This document shows, in pieces, positions 9,152-17,045 of a stretch of 64,000 nt of DNA. The number at the start of each line of letters is the position of its first letter. Position 1 is the first letter of the stretch. Below the pieces are notes generated by a model. The model made no database searches. It was not told the DNA's origin and saw nothing but the letters and a program-made list of their open reading frames with translations. Source of the stretch: Desmonostoc muscorum FACHB-395 (GTDB lineage Bacteria; Cyanobacteriota; Cyanobacteriia; Cyanobacteriales; Nostocaceae). The stretch lies in the NCBI RefSeq assembly GCF_014698035.1, contig NZ_JACJSF010000001.1:124001-188000 (forward strand). Reading direction: 5' to 3'. The translations under genes were made by a program, and so were the position numbers.

Positions 9152-10068
9152 CTACTACCTAAAATTTCTAAAAGAATTGCTTCTGGTAGCTCTTCGGATT
9201 CTGGTACTTCATCCCAGAACCATTGATTTCCACCATCATATTGTTTAATCCATATCTTTCGCGCACCAACTCTAGATGCTGCAAAATCAATATCATGAGT
9301 AATATAGACAAATAAGCAGTTAGGTTGTGCTTCCTCAAGTTTAGACCAAAGCTTACTCATAAGTGATTTATGAAGATGGATTTCAGGTTCGTCTATGATG
9401 ATGATTGACTCGTCTGGCGCACATAAACATTGAGCCATTAAATAAAGAGCTACGCGCTCCCCATCACTCATTTCACGCCCTTGATATATAACTCCATTGG
9501 TCATGGAGACAGTAATTTTTCCATCTTTAATAGCAAGTTGCCTGTGGGGTAAGATATCATTCCATATACTAATTAAAGTCTCATCAGGAGAAACAGGCAT
9601 TTCAGGACGTTCATTCTTACGTTCAGACTCCATTTTTCTAACAAGTTCAGCTACTTGGCTATCTCGTTGAGTTTTTCTAGCAAAAATTACAGAAAGTACC
9701 TGATCATAATCATTCAGCATGGGAGTTACGCTGAACGATGAAGGTCTGCCGTTAAGTTTCCAACGATAAAAATTTTTTGCCCCAACTACTCCACCGTATG
9801 ACTGAATATCATCAGTAGAAATTCCAAATAAAAGCTCTTTTTCGGCTTGCTCAAGACTTTTAAGTTGTACATACTCAGCAAAATCCAGCGCCCTTTGAGC
9901 AGAAATCCTGTGAATCTTTTCAGGTTGTGGATGATTTTGTTCTATCCATAAACCAAGTCTGCTCTTTCCAGAACCATTAGCACCTATTATTACGACTGGT
10001 TCACGGCAATCTAATATTTCTGATTGTCCTTGCCCATCTTTGGCAGGAAGTGTCAATTGTTGCTGCAT
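9133..10068 (-). CDS. ABC-type AAA ATPase, AriA/OLD-like
   Basis: The 311-residue ATPase has Walker A GANGSGKS (29-36), a signature MSDGERVAL (200-208) and Walker B SIIIIDEPEIHLH (221-233). A switch histidine lies in VYITHDIDFAAS. These mark the SMC/ABC-like AAA15/AAA21 group used in OLD nucleases, PARIS and related anti-phage systems. The frame ends at TAG (9133-9135), just after the A7 run, in the peptide EILGSRKKSSL. In the -1 frame the same DNA reads directly into a DUF4435 domain. At 311 residues it is shorter than typical AriA, so membership in PARIS is tentative. A restriction-modification system lies immediately upstream. Confidence 0.88.
   Translation of the reverse strand: MQQQLTLPAKDGQGQSEILDCREPVVIIGANGSGKSRLGLWIEQNHPQPEKIHRISAQRALDFAEYVQLKSLEQAEKELLFGISTDDIQSYGGVVGAKNFYRWKLNGRPSSFSVTPMLNDYDQVLSVIFARKTQRDSQVAELVRKMESERKNERPEMPVSPDETLISIWNDILPHRQLAIKDGKITVSMTNGVIYQGREMSDGERVALYLMAQCLCAPDESIIIIDEPEIHLHKSLMSKLWSKLEEAQPNCLFVYITHDIDFAASRVGARKIWIKQYDGGNQWFWDEVPESEELPEAILLEILGSRKKSSL
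9145..9151 (-). other. A7 slippery heptamer at the ATPase/DUF4435 junction
   Basis: On the minus strand the 0 frame reads AG-A AAA AAA T, a canonical X XXY YYZ heptamer (A AAA AAA). A -1 slip there changes Arg-Lys-Lys-Ser-Ser-Leu-stop into Lys-Ile-Leu-Phe-Val-Glu-Gly. The -1 frame has a stop immediately upstream (9152-9154) and the 0 frame stops at 9133-9135. The permissible crossing window is therefore about 20 nt and contains the heptamer. A sequencing or replication indel in the run would give the same picture. Confidence 0.7.
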
Positions 10069-10270
10069 TATTCCGCGTTATTACTTTAGAACAAATTTAC
10101 TAAAAGCATATTCTACCCTGTACTCCTAAAATGCTCAACCAAAAGTGTTTGCATCTATGTAAAATAAATTGTAGACTTTGGCATTTAAGTAAACCAGCAT
10201 TTATCCTGCCTATTGAGCGTGTTTCTGGTTAATTTTAGTGTTTTATGACTATACTCAAACTCTAATTTAT

Positions 10271-10300
10271 CCGTGTCCTCTGCGCCTCTGCGGTTCGTTA
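10271..10300 (-). repeat. dispersed intergenic repeat, copy 2
   Basis: Inverted copy of the element at 5301-5332. Read on the minus strand it gives TAACGAACCGCAGAGGCGCA followed by GAGGACACGG. Confidence 0.6.
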
Positions 10301-10342
10301 TTCCGTAACTCTTGCTTAATCCTATGTTTATCACCATGTAAA

Positions 10343-10359
10343 TATCCCAAAATGGGATA
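10343..10359. promoter_or_regulatory. candidate controller-protein operator at the methyltransferase promoter (O_M)
   Basis: TATCCCAAAATGGGATA is a palindrome with 7-bp arms TATCCCA and TGGGATA around AAA. It lies 42 bp before the methyltransferase ATG, and its right arm overlaps the -10-like GATAAAAT. Two imperfect matches (14 of 17) lie upstream of the XRE controller gene. The same motif at both promoters of one restriction system suggests a controller-protein site; bound protein here would block methyltransferase transcription. Confidence 0.65.
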
Positions 10360-10401
10360 AAATCAGAGTTACTCAAGTTTCAGAGTCGCGTAAACCAATA
10401 A

Positions 10402-11490
10402 ATGAGTCTATCTAAGCTAGAACCGAGTTACCTCAAGACTTTAAAACACAAGGCTACCAGCACAGTTGGTCGGGGAAAAGTAGTCAACCTCAACACCAAC
10501 TTAAATTTTTCTGCGTGGAATGATGAAAGCGTTGCTCTATATCTGGGTGATAGTCTCGAACATTACAACAATTGGGAGCAGCCTACAGTCATTGTTTCAG
10601 ATGGAGCTTACGGTGTTCTTGGTTTTGAAGGAGACACTTCAGATCATATTGATTTACCTAATTGGTATGAACCTCATATTGAAGCATGGTCAAAAGCAGC
10701 CATACCATGCACAACACTCTGGTTTTGGAATTCAGAAATTGGCTGGGCTGTTGTGCATCCAATTTTAGAAAAGTACGGTTGGCGTTATGCTAATTGTAAT
10801 ATTTGGAACAAAGGAAAAGGTCATATAGCAGGAAATGTTAATACAGAGAAAATTCGTAGATTCCCTGTAGTTACAGAAGTGTGTGTTCAATATGTAAGAG
10901 AAGTTAAAGTCAACGAACTCACCTTAAAAGAATGGTTGCTAAAAGAGTGGAAACGTTCTGGATTACTACTACGACGGGCAAATGATGCTTGTGGTGTAGC
11001 TAATGCAGCAACTAGGAAGTATTTCGATCAAGGACACTTATGGTATTTCCCTCCTCCAGAGATGTTTGAGAGGTTAGTGAACTATGCAAATGAGCATGGT
11101 GATCCAGAAGGAAGACCTTATTTTTCTTTGGACGGAAATCAATCTTTAACAAGGCAAGAATGGAGTAAGATGCGCTCTAAATTTAGATGTCCTCATGGTT
11201 TTACAAATGTTTGGGATCGCCAAGCTTTAAGGGGCGATGAAAGAGTTAAGATTCCTTCTGGAAAAGCACTACATCTTAATCAGAAGCCTCTTGATTTGAT
11301 GAGTATTATTATTGAATCATCAAGTGATGAGAGCGATGTTATATGGGAACCTTTCGGAGGACTATTCAGTGCATCTCTAGCAGCACATAAACTGAGACGG
11401 AAAGCTTACTCTTGCGAAATTGATCCAGATTATTTTTACTATGGAGTTCAAAGATTTAATCAAGAAGTTCATCAATACTCTCTTCTCTAA
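10402..11490 (+). CDS. type II DNA methyltransferase (beta-class amino-methyltransferase)
   Basis: The 362-residue protein carries amino-methyltransferase motifs in the beta-class order. The catalytic motif IV comes first as VSDGAYG (65-71), a variant of the usual (D/S)PP(Y/W). The SAM-binding motifs come last as HLNQKPLDLM, then DVIWEPFGGLFSASL (312-326). It would methylate adenine N6 or cytosine N4 in the site cut by its partner nuclease, protecting host DNA. The partner converges on it and the two genes overlap tail to tail by 35 bp. The single palindromic operator in front suggests repression by the linked controller. The recognition sequence cannot be inferred. The unusual SDGAYG motif is worth noting but occurs with otherwise intact motifs. 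Confidence 0.88.
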   Translation: MSLSKLEPSYLKTLKHKATSTVGRGKVVNLNTNLNFSAWNDESVALYLGDSLEHYNNWEQPTVIVSDGAYGVLGFEGDTSDHIDLPNWYEPHIEAWSKAAIPCTTLWFWNSEIGWAVVHPILEKYGWRYANCNIWNKGKGHIAGNVNTEKIRRFPVVTEVCVQYVREVKVNELTLKEWLLKEWKRSGLLLRRANDACGVANAATRKYFDQGHLWYFPPPEMFERLVNYANEHGDPEGRPYFSLDGNQSLTRQEWSKMRSKFRCPHGFTNVWDRQALRGDERVKIPSGKALHLNQKPLDLMSIIIESSSDESDVIWEPFGGLFSASLAAHKLRRKAYSCEIDPDYFYYGVQRFNQEVHQYSLL

Positions 11491-12373
11491 TCTCTAGATA
11501 ATCTTGTAGATATTTTTTTATGCTGTCTTCTCGACGGCTTGATAGAAGCTTATTCCATTGACCAACTGTAATACCAGAAACTTCAATGTTATAGACACGC
11601 TGCTTAAATTTTTCAATACCTGGATGTACGATTCTGTCCATCTTTGCAAAATTAGTATCCAGTCTGTATCTATACTTTATTAAAAGTTCACGCAGAAGAT
11701 GCTGATATTCTCTAGTTGGTTGATATATTTTTCCTTCGACCCCCCATGAATCAACTATTTTTTGAGCTTCTAACAACTCTGCAACAGAACCTTGAAATTT
11801 ATAACCGCTAGTGTTTGTTTGCTGTAAATTTGCTGTTCTTTGAGTTGTATCTTCTGGCTCCAAAACCAGATAATCTGGCGGATTATGATAATGTGTATCT
11901 CTAGCTAATGCTACTGACAAACCAGAGACAACACATACATCAAGAATACGAGGTTTGCCGTAGATAATTTTTTCAGGCAACCATGCCAGCATCGCAACAT
12001 AAGTCTGATCGTACTTAAAATGATTTTGGCTATCTTTAAAGCGTGCTGTTATTTCTGTTGCTAAGGGAAACCATGCTTTAATCTCTAATCCTGGTGTCGG
12101 TTGAACTCTTCCCACAAAAATAGTATCTGGAAAGCCCGGATCTTGCCTCTGCCACTTCCCAAACTCAGAAAATTCATTTTGTTTATTTAAAAATTCAACT
12201 GTGTTAAATTCGATTAAATTTCCGAGTAAGGGTGAAAGCTTTGAGATAACTTTAGCCAAGTTTACTGCTGCATCTACAGTTACAGGCTTAGATATATTTA
12301 AAACATCGAAAGTATGACCTGATAAGTTATCTAAATACTGAGATGCAAGCCTGATTACATCCTGTGTATTCAT
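11456..12373 (-). CDS. type II restriction endonuclease (PD-(D/E)xK)
   Basis: I do not recognise a named enzyme, but the context is decisive. The gene overlaps the XRE controller by 4 bp (ATGA) upstream and the methyltransferase tail by 35 bp downstream. The 305-residue protein contains FPD (81-83), then EIK (97-99), separated by 13 residues, which matches a PD-(D/E)xK catalytic core. E56 could be the helix glutamate. The C-terminal third is rich in Arg and Lys and may contact DNA. It would cleave unmodified DNA at the site protected by the neighbouring methyltransferase. No frameshift or truncation is visible, so the system looks intact. Confidence 0.8.
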   Translation of the reverse strand: MNTQDVIRLASQYLDNLSGHTFDVLNISKPVTVDAAVNLAKVISKLSPLLGNLIEFNTVEFLNKQNEFSEFGKWQRQDPGFPDTIFVGRVQPTPGLEIKAWFPLATEITARFKDSQNHFKYDQTYVAMLAWLPEKIIYGKPRILDVCVVSGLSVALARDTHYHNPPDYLVLEPEDTTQRTANLQQTNTSGYKFQGSVAELLEAQKIVDSWGVEGKIYQPTREYQHLLRELLIKYRYRLDTNFAKMDRIVHPGIEKFKQRVYNIEVSGITVGQWNKLLSSRREDSIKKYLQDYLEIREESIDELLD

Positions 12374-12633
12374 ACCTCTTCCTCACAAGATGCTTCAGAT
12401 ATTCCTTGTTCAACTTTTCTGAGAAGATCGCAAGGATCTACACCGATTAAGCGAGTAACTAACAGAAACTCAATTACATCTAACCGCCGTTCACCGTTTT
12501 CATATTTGGCTACGAAAGATTGTGGCTTTTTCAAGGATTTAGCAAGCGTCTCTTGAGTCAGTTTTGCTTCCTTACGAGCCGCAATCATACAGCGACGGAA
12601 TATTTCATAGTCCTGGCTGAAAACAAATTTCAT
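12370..12633 (-). CDS. XRE-family controller (C) protein of the restriction-modification system
   Basis: The 87-residue protein holds a five-helix Cro/CI-type HTH at about 20-75: ARKEAKLTQETLAKSLKKPQ, then SFVAKYENGERRLDV. This is the size and fold of C proteins that time nuclease expression in type II systems. The stop codon overlaps the nuclease start (ATGA, 12370-12373), so controller and nuclease are translationally coupled. Two tandem imperfect operator-like palindromes lie 41-73 bp upstream, and a perfect one stands before the methyltransferase. In known systems the controller activates or represses its own promoter through tandem sites and represses the methyltransferase; that behaviour is inferred here. 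Confidence 0.85.
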   Translation of the reverse strand: MKFVFSQDYEIFRRCMIAARKEAKLTQETLAKSLKKPQSFVAKYENGERRLDVIEFLLVTRLIGVDPCDLLRKVEQGISEASCEEEV

Positions 12634-12673
12634 TGTGCCTTGGCTTTAGCACTATGTATACATTGAACACAAT

Positions 12674-12706
12674 AAACCCATTTTAGGATAATCCCAAAAC
12701 AGGATA
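12674..12706. promoter_or_regulatory. tandem candidate operators upstream of the controller gene
   Basis: Two adjoining 17-bp sites, AAACCCATTTTAGGATA (12674-12690) and AATCCCAAAACAGGATA (12690-12706), each match the methyltransferase operator (or its complement) at 14 of 17 positions. A further half site TTATCCCA lies at 12714-12721. Tandem sites at the controller promoter plus a single site at the methyltransferase promoter is the pattern known from C-protein circuits. Confidence 0.6.
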
Positions 12707-12823
12707 TTAAAAGTTATCCCAGCTTCGGTATTGTTAAACGAGTTTTTCCCAAAAGGTAATATTTTGAGTCATAAAGGAGTTCAAGCATGACTTAATTTTT
12801 ATGACTTTTGAGGCTTTTATTGA

Positions 12824-13000
12824 ATGAATAAATTCATCATTGGGATTGGGATGTTCATTGGCTCTACGATTGGCAGCTACATCCCTGTATTGTGGGGTGG
12901 AAGTTTGCTATCGTTCACCTCGATCTTCTTTAGCGTTATCGGTGGTATTGCAGGGATTTTGCTTGCGTATCGCGTATCAAAATATCTAGGTTTTATCTGA
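12824..13000 (+). CDS. small two-helix membrane protein (58 aa)
   Basis: ATG at 12824 opens a 58-codon frame ending at TGA 12998-13000. The peptide begins MNKFIIGIGMFIGSTIGSYI and continues with a second hydrophobic, glycine-rich segment (FFSVIGGIAGILLAYR), ending KYLGFI. Repeated GxxxG spacing suggests tightly packed helices. A purely hydrophobic pair of segments with a basic end is unlikely by chance, so I accept it as a gene. Function unknown. It lies between the restriction cluster and the DUF1995 gene and reads rightward. Confidence 0.6.
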   Translation: MNKFIIGIGMFIGSTIGSYIPVLWGGSLLSFTSIFFSVIGGIAGILLAYRVSKYLGFI

Positions 13001-13184
13001 TCGGCGCTCTATGCGGTTATCGCTGAAAGTTTTAAACGAGTCTTTTTACAACAGGTAAAATTTTAAATGTGTCTTCTATGCGATCGCACTCTAAATTTGG
13101 AATGTAAAACAGCTTTGTGTTTACTCCCTCAATCATAGCCAATACTGGAACAATGGAAGTAATGCTAAAGCGACACAAAAAACT

Positions 13185-13919
13185 ATGAGTGAACTTCCTA
13201 ATACCCTTGAAGATGCGATCGCCCAATCTCGTACAGCCGTCCAAGCTGCCCTTGCAGATGGTTGTACTCGCATACAGGTTGAGTTCCTGTTTCCAGAAAT
13301 CAAGTTTATGCCGGTGGCGGAACAATTTCTGCCACTGTTTATAGAATATGATTCCCGTTTGAAGATTTTCTTTGCTGACGCGGGGGCTGCGGCTTTAGCC
13401 CGCCGCAATTGGATAGATGCACCATTTCAAATTTTGGATATTGGTACGGGAAGGACTGCTTCCTTGCAAACAAAAATTCAGCCAGAGGATGAAATTTTCT
13501 TATTCATTGCCCCCACTTCCGTAGAAGTACCGCAGGTGGAAAAGCTATGTCAAGAAATAGGCGATCGCCCTGTAGTCTTTTTAAATCCCCGTTTAGAAGA
13601 TTCTGGAACTGTGGGCATTGGTTATGCAGCAAGGCAAACTCGCCTGCGTTTCACTAATACCATTGAATCTTGTTATTACCTGCGCCCCATAGATGAGCAA
13701 AGCGCCCTATCTCGCTGCTATCCCGGACAGTGGGAAGTTTGGCTGGAAACCGACGGCGAATATCAAAGAATTGCTGAATTACCCACAAAACCATCGGGTG
13801 ATGATTTGGATCAGATCCTTTTAAAAGGACAACCGCAAACAACAACGGACGCTGCACCTGCGAGAAAGCCCAATGTATTTAAGAGTTTACAACGGTTCTT
13901 AAAGGCGTTGAGTAGTTAG
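13185..13919 (+). CDS. DUF1995 family protein
   Basis: The 244-residue protein matches the DUF1995 family found in cyanobacteria and plastids. It begins with LPNTLEDAIAQSRTAVQAAL, and the central core contains FFADAGAAALARRNW. The segment EIFLFIAPTSVEVPQVEKLC leads to VVFLNPRLED. Plant relatives (LPA3-type) are linked to photosystem assembly; whether this bacterial protein shares that role is not shown by sequence. There is no signal peptide, so it is probably cytosolic or peripheral to thylakoids. A strong hairpin follows the stop. HIP1 sites inside the gene match the rest of the chromosome, giving no sign of transfer. Confidence 0.8.
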   Translation: MSELPNTLEDAIAQSRTAVQAALADGCTRIQVEFLFPEIKFMPVAEQFLPLFIEYDSRLKIFFADAGAAALARRNWIDAPFQILDIGTGRTASLQTKIQPEDEIFLFIAPTSVEVPQVEKLCQEIGDRPVVFLNPRLEDSGTVGIGYAARQTRLRFTNTIESCYYLRPIDEQSALSRCYPGQWEVWLETDGEYQRIAELPTKPSGDDLDQILLKGQPQTTTDAAPARKPNVFKSLQRFLKALSS

Positions 13920-13928
13920 GAGAAAGCA

Positions 13929-13980
13929 GAGGTAGCAGGAGGAAACTCGCTCATCTGCTACCTCATTTTGAGTTTTTTAT
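13929..13980 (+). terminator. hairpin terminator of the DUF1995 gene
   Basis: A perfect 10-bp stem GAGGTAGCAG (13929-13938) / CTGCTACCTC (13955-13964) is followed by ATTTTGAGTTTTTTAT. It starts 10 bp after the stop codon. Confidence 0.75.
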
Positions 13981-14013
13981 TTCTAAAACAGAAACTTGAT
14001 ATATTTTGCCAAA

Positions 14014-14035
14014 GAGACGCGATTAATCGCGTCTC
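14014..14035. repeat. 22-bp perfect palindrome (GAGACGCGATT half)
   Basis: The self-complementary sequence has half GAGACGCGATT. A 20-bp core recurs at 25868-25887 and a decayed form near 31444. It lies just after the metalloprotease stop (reading left) and could act as a shared hairpin. Dispersed Nostoc repeat. Confidence 0.65.
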
Positions 14036-14048
14036 TACAACAACTTTT

Positions 14049-17045
14049 TTAATTCGCTTGCAACGGTGCATTCAAGACTTTCTCGATGCGATCGCGTGTT
14101 TCTAATAAATGCGCTTTGGTGTATTCATCCTCAGAATTAACTCCCTTGAGTTTCTCATCTAGTTGCTTGAGTTTATACCAAGCTAGAGTCCGAGCATCTT
14201 CTGGGACATACTCTTTTCGCAACACCATATTAGTCAAAATGTCCAGGTATTGGCGCTGCAAGCCTCGCCGTAAACTGGCAATCTTCATTGGTTTACCTTT
14301 TGGTTTGATTACTTCTGTCCAGATACCTGATTGCAAAGTGTCAAATAGTTCCGGTAGAGTCAGTGCATTTTCTGCCTTAGTTTTAAGTTCAATATCCTTG
14401 AGGCGAGAGAGGCGATCGCCTGAGAGTAAATCTCGCAATACAGAACCCTGCATGAGTAACACCAAGTCATGAATAGGAAAATCCAAACGACCAACTTGGG
14501 GAGAACTACCCCAATGTCGCCAACGGGAAGGTGCTAATTTATTCAGTAGTTCTGGTGAAAAGCTCAGAGCATCTTCTGCAAACAAATACTTTTGCAAGGT
14601 TTCTAAAGCTTGTCGTTGTTCTTTAACTGGTACTGGTTCAAATGGTAATCGCTTTTGCCCAACTCCAGAGGGGATTTCGCTAGGGTGAATGCGATAAAAA
14701 GACTGTCCCCCGATGTATTTAGTGGTGTAATATATTTGTTGAAAATAGTTACCCAATACTGTGCTAAAACGTTCGCTGACATCGCTGTAACTATCACCAG
14801 CTAATGGATAACGCTTATCGAGACGCTCCCACATCACCCGCGAATTATTCAACTGCCACTGAGAATAAAGCAGCACATTACCACTGTTATCCCAAGCATC
14901 AGCAGTTGGGTCAAGATCATAGACATCTTCATCCGTAGAATAACTCAACTCTGGCTTATAGGATTGGGCGGCAATTTCTTCCAAAATTGGCTTTTCTGCT
15001 ATGGGAGTTGATGTCTTAATTGGAATATAGCCGTACTTAATCGCCCATTCATCATAAGGCCCTACCATACTAGGAAAATAATCTCCCTGTTTTGTCCCTT
15101 GAGGGGCAATATTTGGGGGGATGTAGTCCATGACGGAAGTTGTCAGACCTTTATTTTTGGTAATTTCCGTATTATTCATCTCCTCTGGTGCTAGCAGAGT
15201 ACTACCACGAAAGTTATGACGTAAACCAAGAGTATGTCCAACTTCGTGAGCGATGATTAAACGTAAATATTGATTGATATATTCTTTCACCTGCTCTGGA
15301 GTGGCCATGGTATCTGGCAATAGTGACATCGCCAGGGAACCAAGGGCAAACTGGTTAGCAGCTTCCATCCCGTAGCATAAATCGTACTCGCCTGCCATTT
15401 TAGATAAACGGTTCAACAACTCTTGTTGTCCTGGCATCTGCTTGGGTACAGCATTGTTTTTGCCATCTAAACCATTGGCGCAAAGTAGACGATTTTGCAT
15501 CAAAGCTGATAAGGTCGTCTGGCTTTGTGTTTGGCTGGGTTGGACAATTTTGCGATACTCATTCTTAAGCGCCCGAACAAAGCTGGCATCTACGAGAATG
15601 TCTGCATCTAAAATTTCTCCAGTCAAGGGATTAACGCGGGATGGCCCCATTGCAAAATAACCATCAACTGTGTTAATCCAGCGAATTGTGTTGTAACGAA
15701 TATCTGCTGGGTCCCATGTTGCATCATCTGGCATTTGGCGGACTTCAATTGCATCCTTGAATCCTGCTTTCAGAAAGGCTTTGTTCCACATTAGGATGCC
15801 TTCTTTCATCGCATCGCGGTACTCTAAGGGCACAGCGTTATCAATCCAGAAGACAATCGGTTTTTTGGGACGAGAAATTAATGCTTTTGGGTCTTGTTTT
15901 TCTAAATCCCAGCGATTTATGTAACGGACAAAAGAATCGCCCTTATCGTCTTTGGATAAATCTTGGTAGGCGGTGATGAAATAGCCAATGCGATCGTCAG
16001 CAAGGCGCGGTCGATAATCTTTTTCAGGTAGTTGGGAGAGACTATAGTGGACGCGCAAGGTATAGCCACGGTTATCAGCTAACGAACCAAAATTTGGGGT
16101 TTCACTGTCAGGGGTACCGCCACCAGAGAAATTTAAAACTGACTCAATTTCTAAGTTTTGCGGAAAAGCTTTAGCAGTACCAAAATAGGACTGGTCTGTG
16201 GTTGCTGGGACTCCTAAACTTGCGGATAATCCACCTAAATCTGTCAGTAATAAATCGCCCAAATCGATGAGAAGAGTTTTGCGTTGGGGATGAATGCTTT
16301 TTATGGAAATGCTGTAGAGTACAGAATCACTAAAAGACCGAGCTAGCGATCGCACTTGAGGATCTCCCTCACGAGTGCGAAAATTGACATTGCGGATGAC
16401 AAAGTTTAATTTATCATCTACCCGTTGGAAATAGAACAAAAAATCTTGTAGAGGCATACCACTGTAAATGCCCCGTTCGCCAATGCCCGATTCTAGGGTT
16501 GCCGTAGCGAGGTAATTTTTATTGAGTTGCTCTGGCTTAATTTCTAAATAAATTTTATTCTTTTCTTTATTGCGATAAAGAGTGAACAGCCCCCCTGACT
16601 TTTGGGTGTCTTTCACTACTTCATCAAAAACCTCTAAATCATCCTTTGCTGCTGGTGTTTTGGCAGGCTTAGGCTTTTCTGCGGGTTTTGCAACTTGCAA
16701 AAATGGTTGCTGTCCTGCTTTTTTAGAATCTTTTACTACCCAAATAAACGGTTTAGGCTGTGCGTGTTTATTTTGATTAACCACCCAAACTTGCCCTGAA
16801 GGTAGCCTCTGTTTCTGAGAAATATTGATATTATTTAGCGATAATGCTGAGATTTTAGTTGAAGAATTTTCTGCCGTTAACTGATTATTGGCTGTAACTA
16901 CGCCTTTTACGACCCCCACAGCCTTATGGTTCGCTGAAAAATCTGGAGCAATTTCATTGACAAATGGTGATTTGGCGTTAGCTGTTGTTATTCCTAAAAA
17001 TAAACCATGTAACAAAATCATATAAAAAGTTAATCTGTTGTTCAT
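14049..17045 (-). CDS. secreted zinc metalloprotease (DUF5117/DUF5118, HExxHxxGxxH)
   Basis: The 998-residue protein starts with a signal peptide (MNNRLTFYMILLHGLFLGIT, then Ala-Asn-Ala). The catalytic zinc motif HEVGHTLGLRH begins at about residue 600, with a Met-turn candidate SVMDYIPPN shortly after. The N-terminal half (about 190-400) matches the DUF5117/DUF5118 region of large bacterial metzincin-like proteins, and the C-terminal third is helical. It should cleave proteins in the periplasm or outside the cell. A linker rich in Lys, Pro and Ala (about 120-140) separates the signal region from the body. It is monocistronic with a 430-bp upstream gap. Substrates are unknown. Confidence 0.88.
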   Translation of the reverse strand: MNNRLTFYMILLHGLFLGITTANAKSPFVNEIAPDFSANHKAVGVVKGVVTANNQLTAENSSTKISALSLNNINISQKQRLPSGQVWVVNQNKHAQPKPFIWVVKDSKKAGQQPFLQVAKPAEKPKPAKTPAAKDDLEVFDEVVKDTQKSGGLFTLYRNKEKNKIYLEIKPEQLNKNYLATATLESGIGERGIYSGMPLQDFLFYFQRVDDKLNFVIRNVNFRTREGDPQVRSLARSFSDSVLYSISIKSIHPQRKTLLIDLGDLLLTDLGGLSASLGVPATTDQSYFGTAKAFPQNLEIESVLNFSGGGTPDSETPNFGSLADNRGYTLRVHYSLSQLPEKDYRPRLADDRIGYFITAYQDLSKDDKGDSFVRYINRWDLEKQDPKALISRPKKPIVFWIDNAVPLEYRDAMKEGILMWNKAFLKAGFKDAIEVRQMPDDATWDPADIRYNTIRWINTVDGYFAMGPSRVNPLTGEILDADILVDASFVRALKNEYRKIVQPSQTQSQTTLSALMQNRLLCANGLDGKNNAVPKQMPGQQELLNRLSKMAGEYDLCYGMEAANQFALGSLAMSLLPDTMATPEQVKEYINQYLRLIIAHEVGHTLGLRHNFRGSTLLAPEEMNNTEITKNKGLTTSVMDYIPPNIAPQGTKQGDYFPSMVGPYDEWAIKYGYIPIKTSTPIAEKPILEEIAAQSYKPELSYSTDEDVYDLDPTADAWDNSGNVLLYSQWQLNNSRVMWERLDKRYPLAGDSYSDVSERFSTVLGNYFQQIYYTTKYIGGQSFYRIHPSEIPSGVGQKRLPFEPVPVKEQRQALETLQKYLFAEDALSFSPELLNKLAPSRWRHWGSSPQVGRLDFPIHDLVLLMQGSVLRDLLSGDRLSRLKDIELKTKAENALTLPELFDTLQSGIWTEVIKPKGKPMKIASLRRGLQRQYLDILTNMVLRKEYVPEDARTLAWYKLKQLDEKLKGVNSEDEYTKAHLLETRDRIEKVLNAPLQAN

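Larger units (their letters stand above)
10069..10401. other. divergent promoter region between ATPase and methyltransferase
   Basis: The region separates the leftward ATPase from the rightward methyltransferase. It contains an inverted copy of the dispersed repeat (10271-10300) and a perfect palindrome (10343-10359) close to the methyltransferase start. An open frame on the minus strand across the repeat has no coding character and was not accepted. Confidence 0.55.

Noticed and set aside
10185-10376. 63-codon minus-strand frame between the ATPase and the methyltransferase
   Set aside because: It runs across a dispersed repeat and the palindromic operator, with no recognisable domain and no ribosome-binding site.
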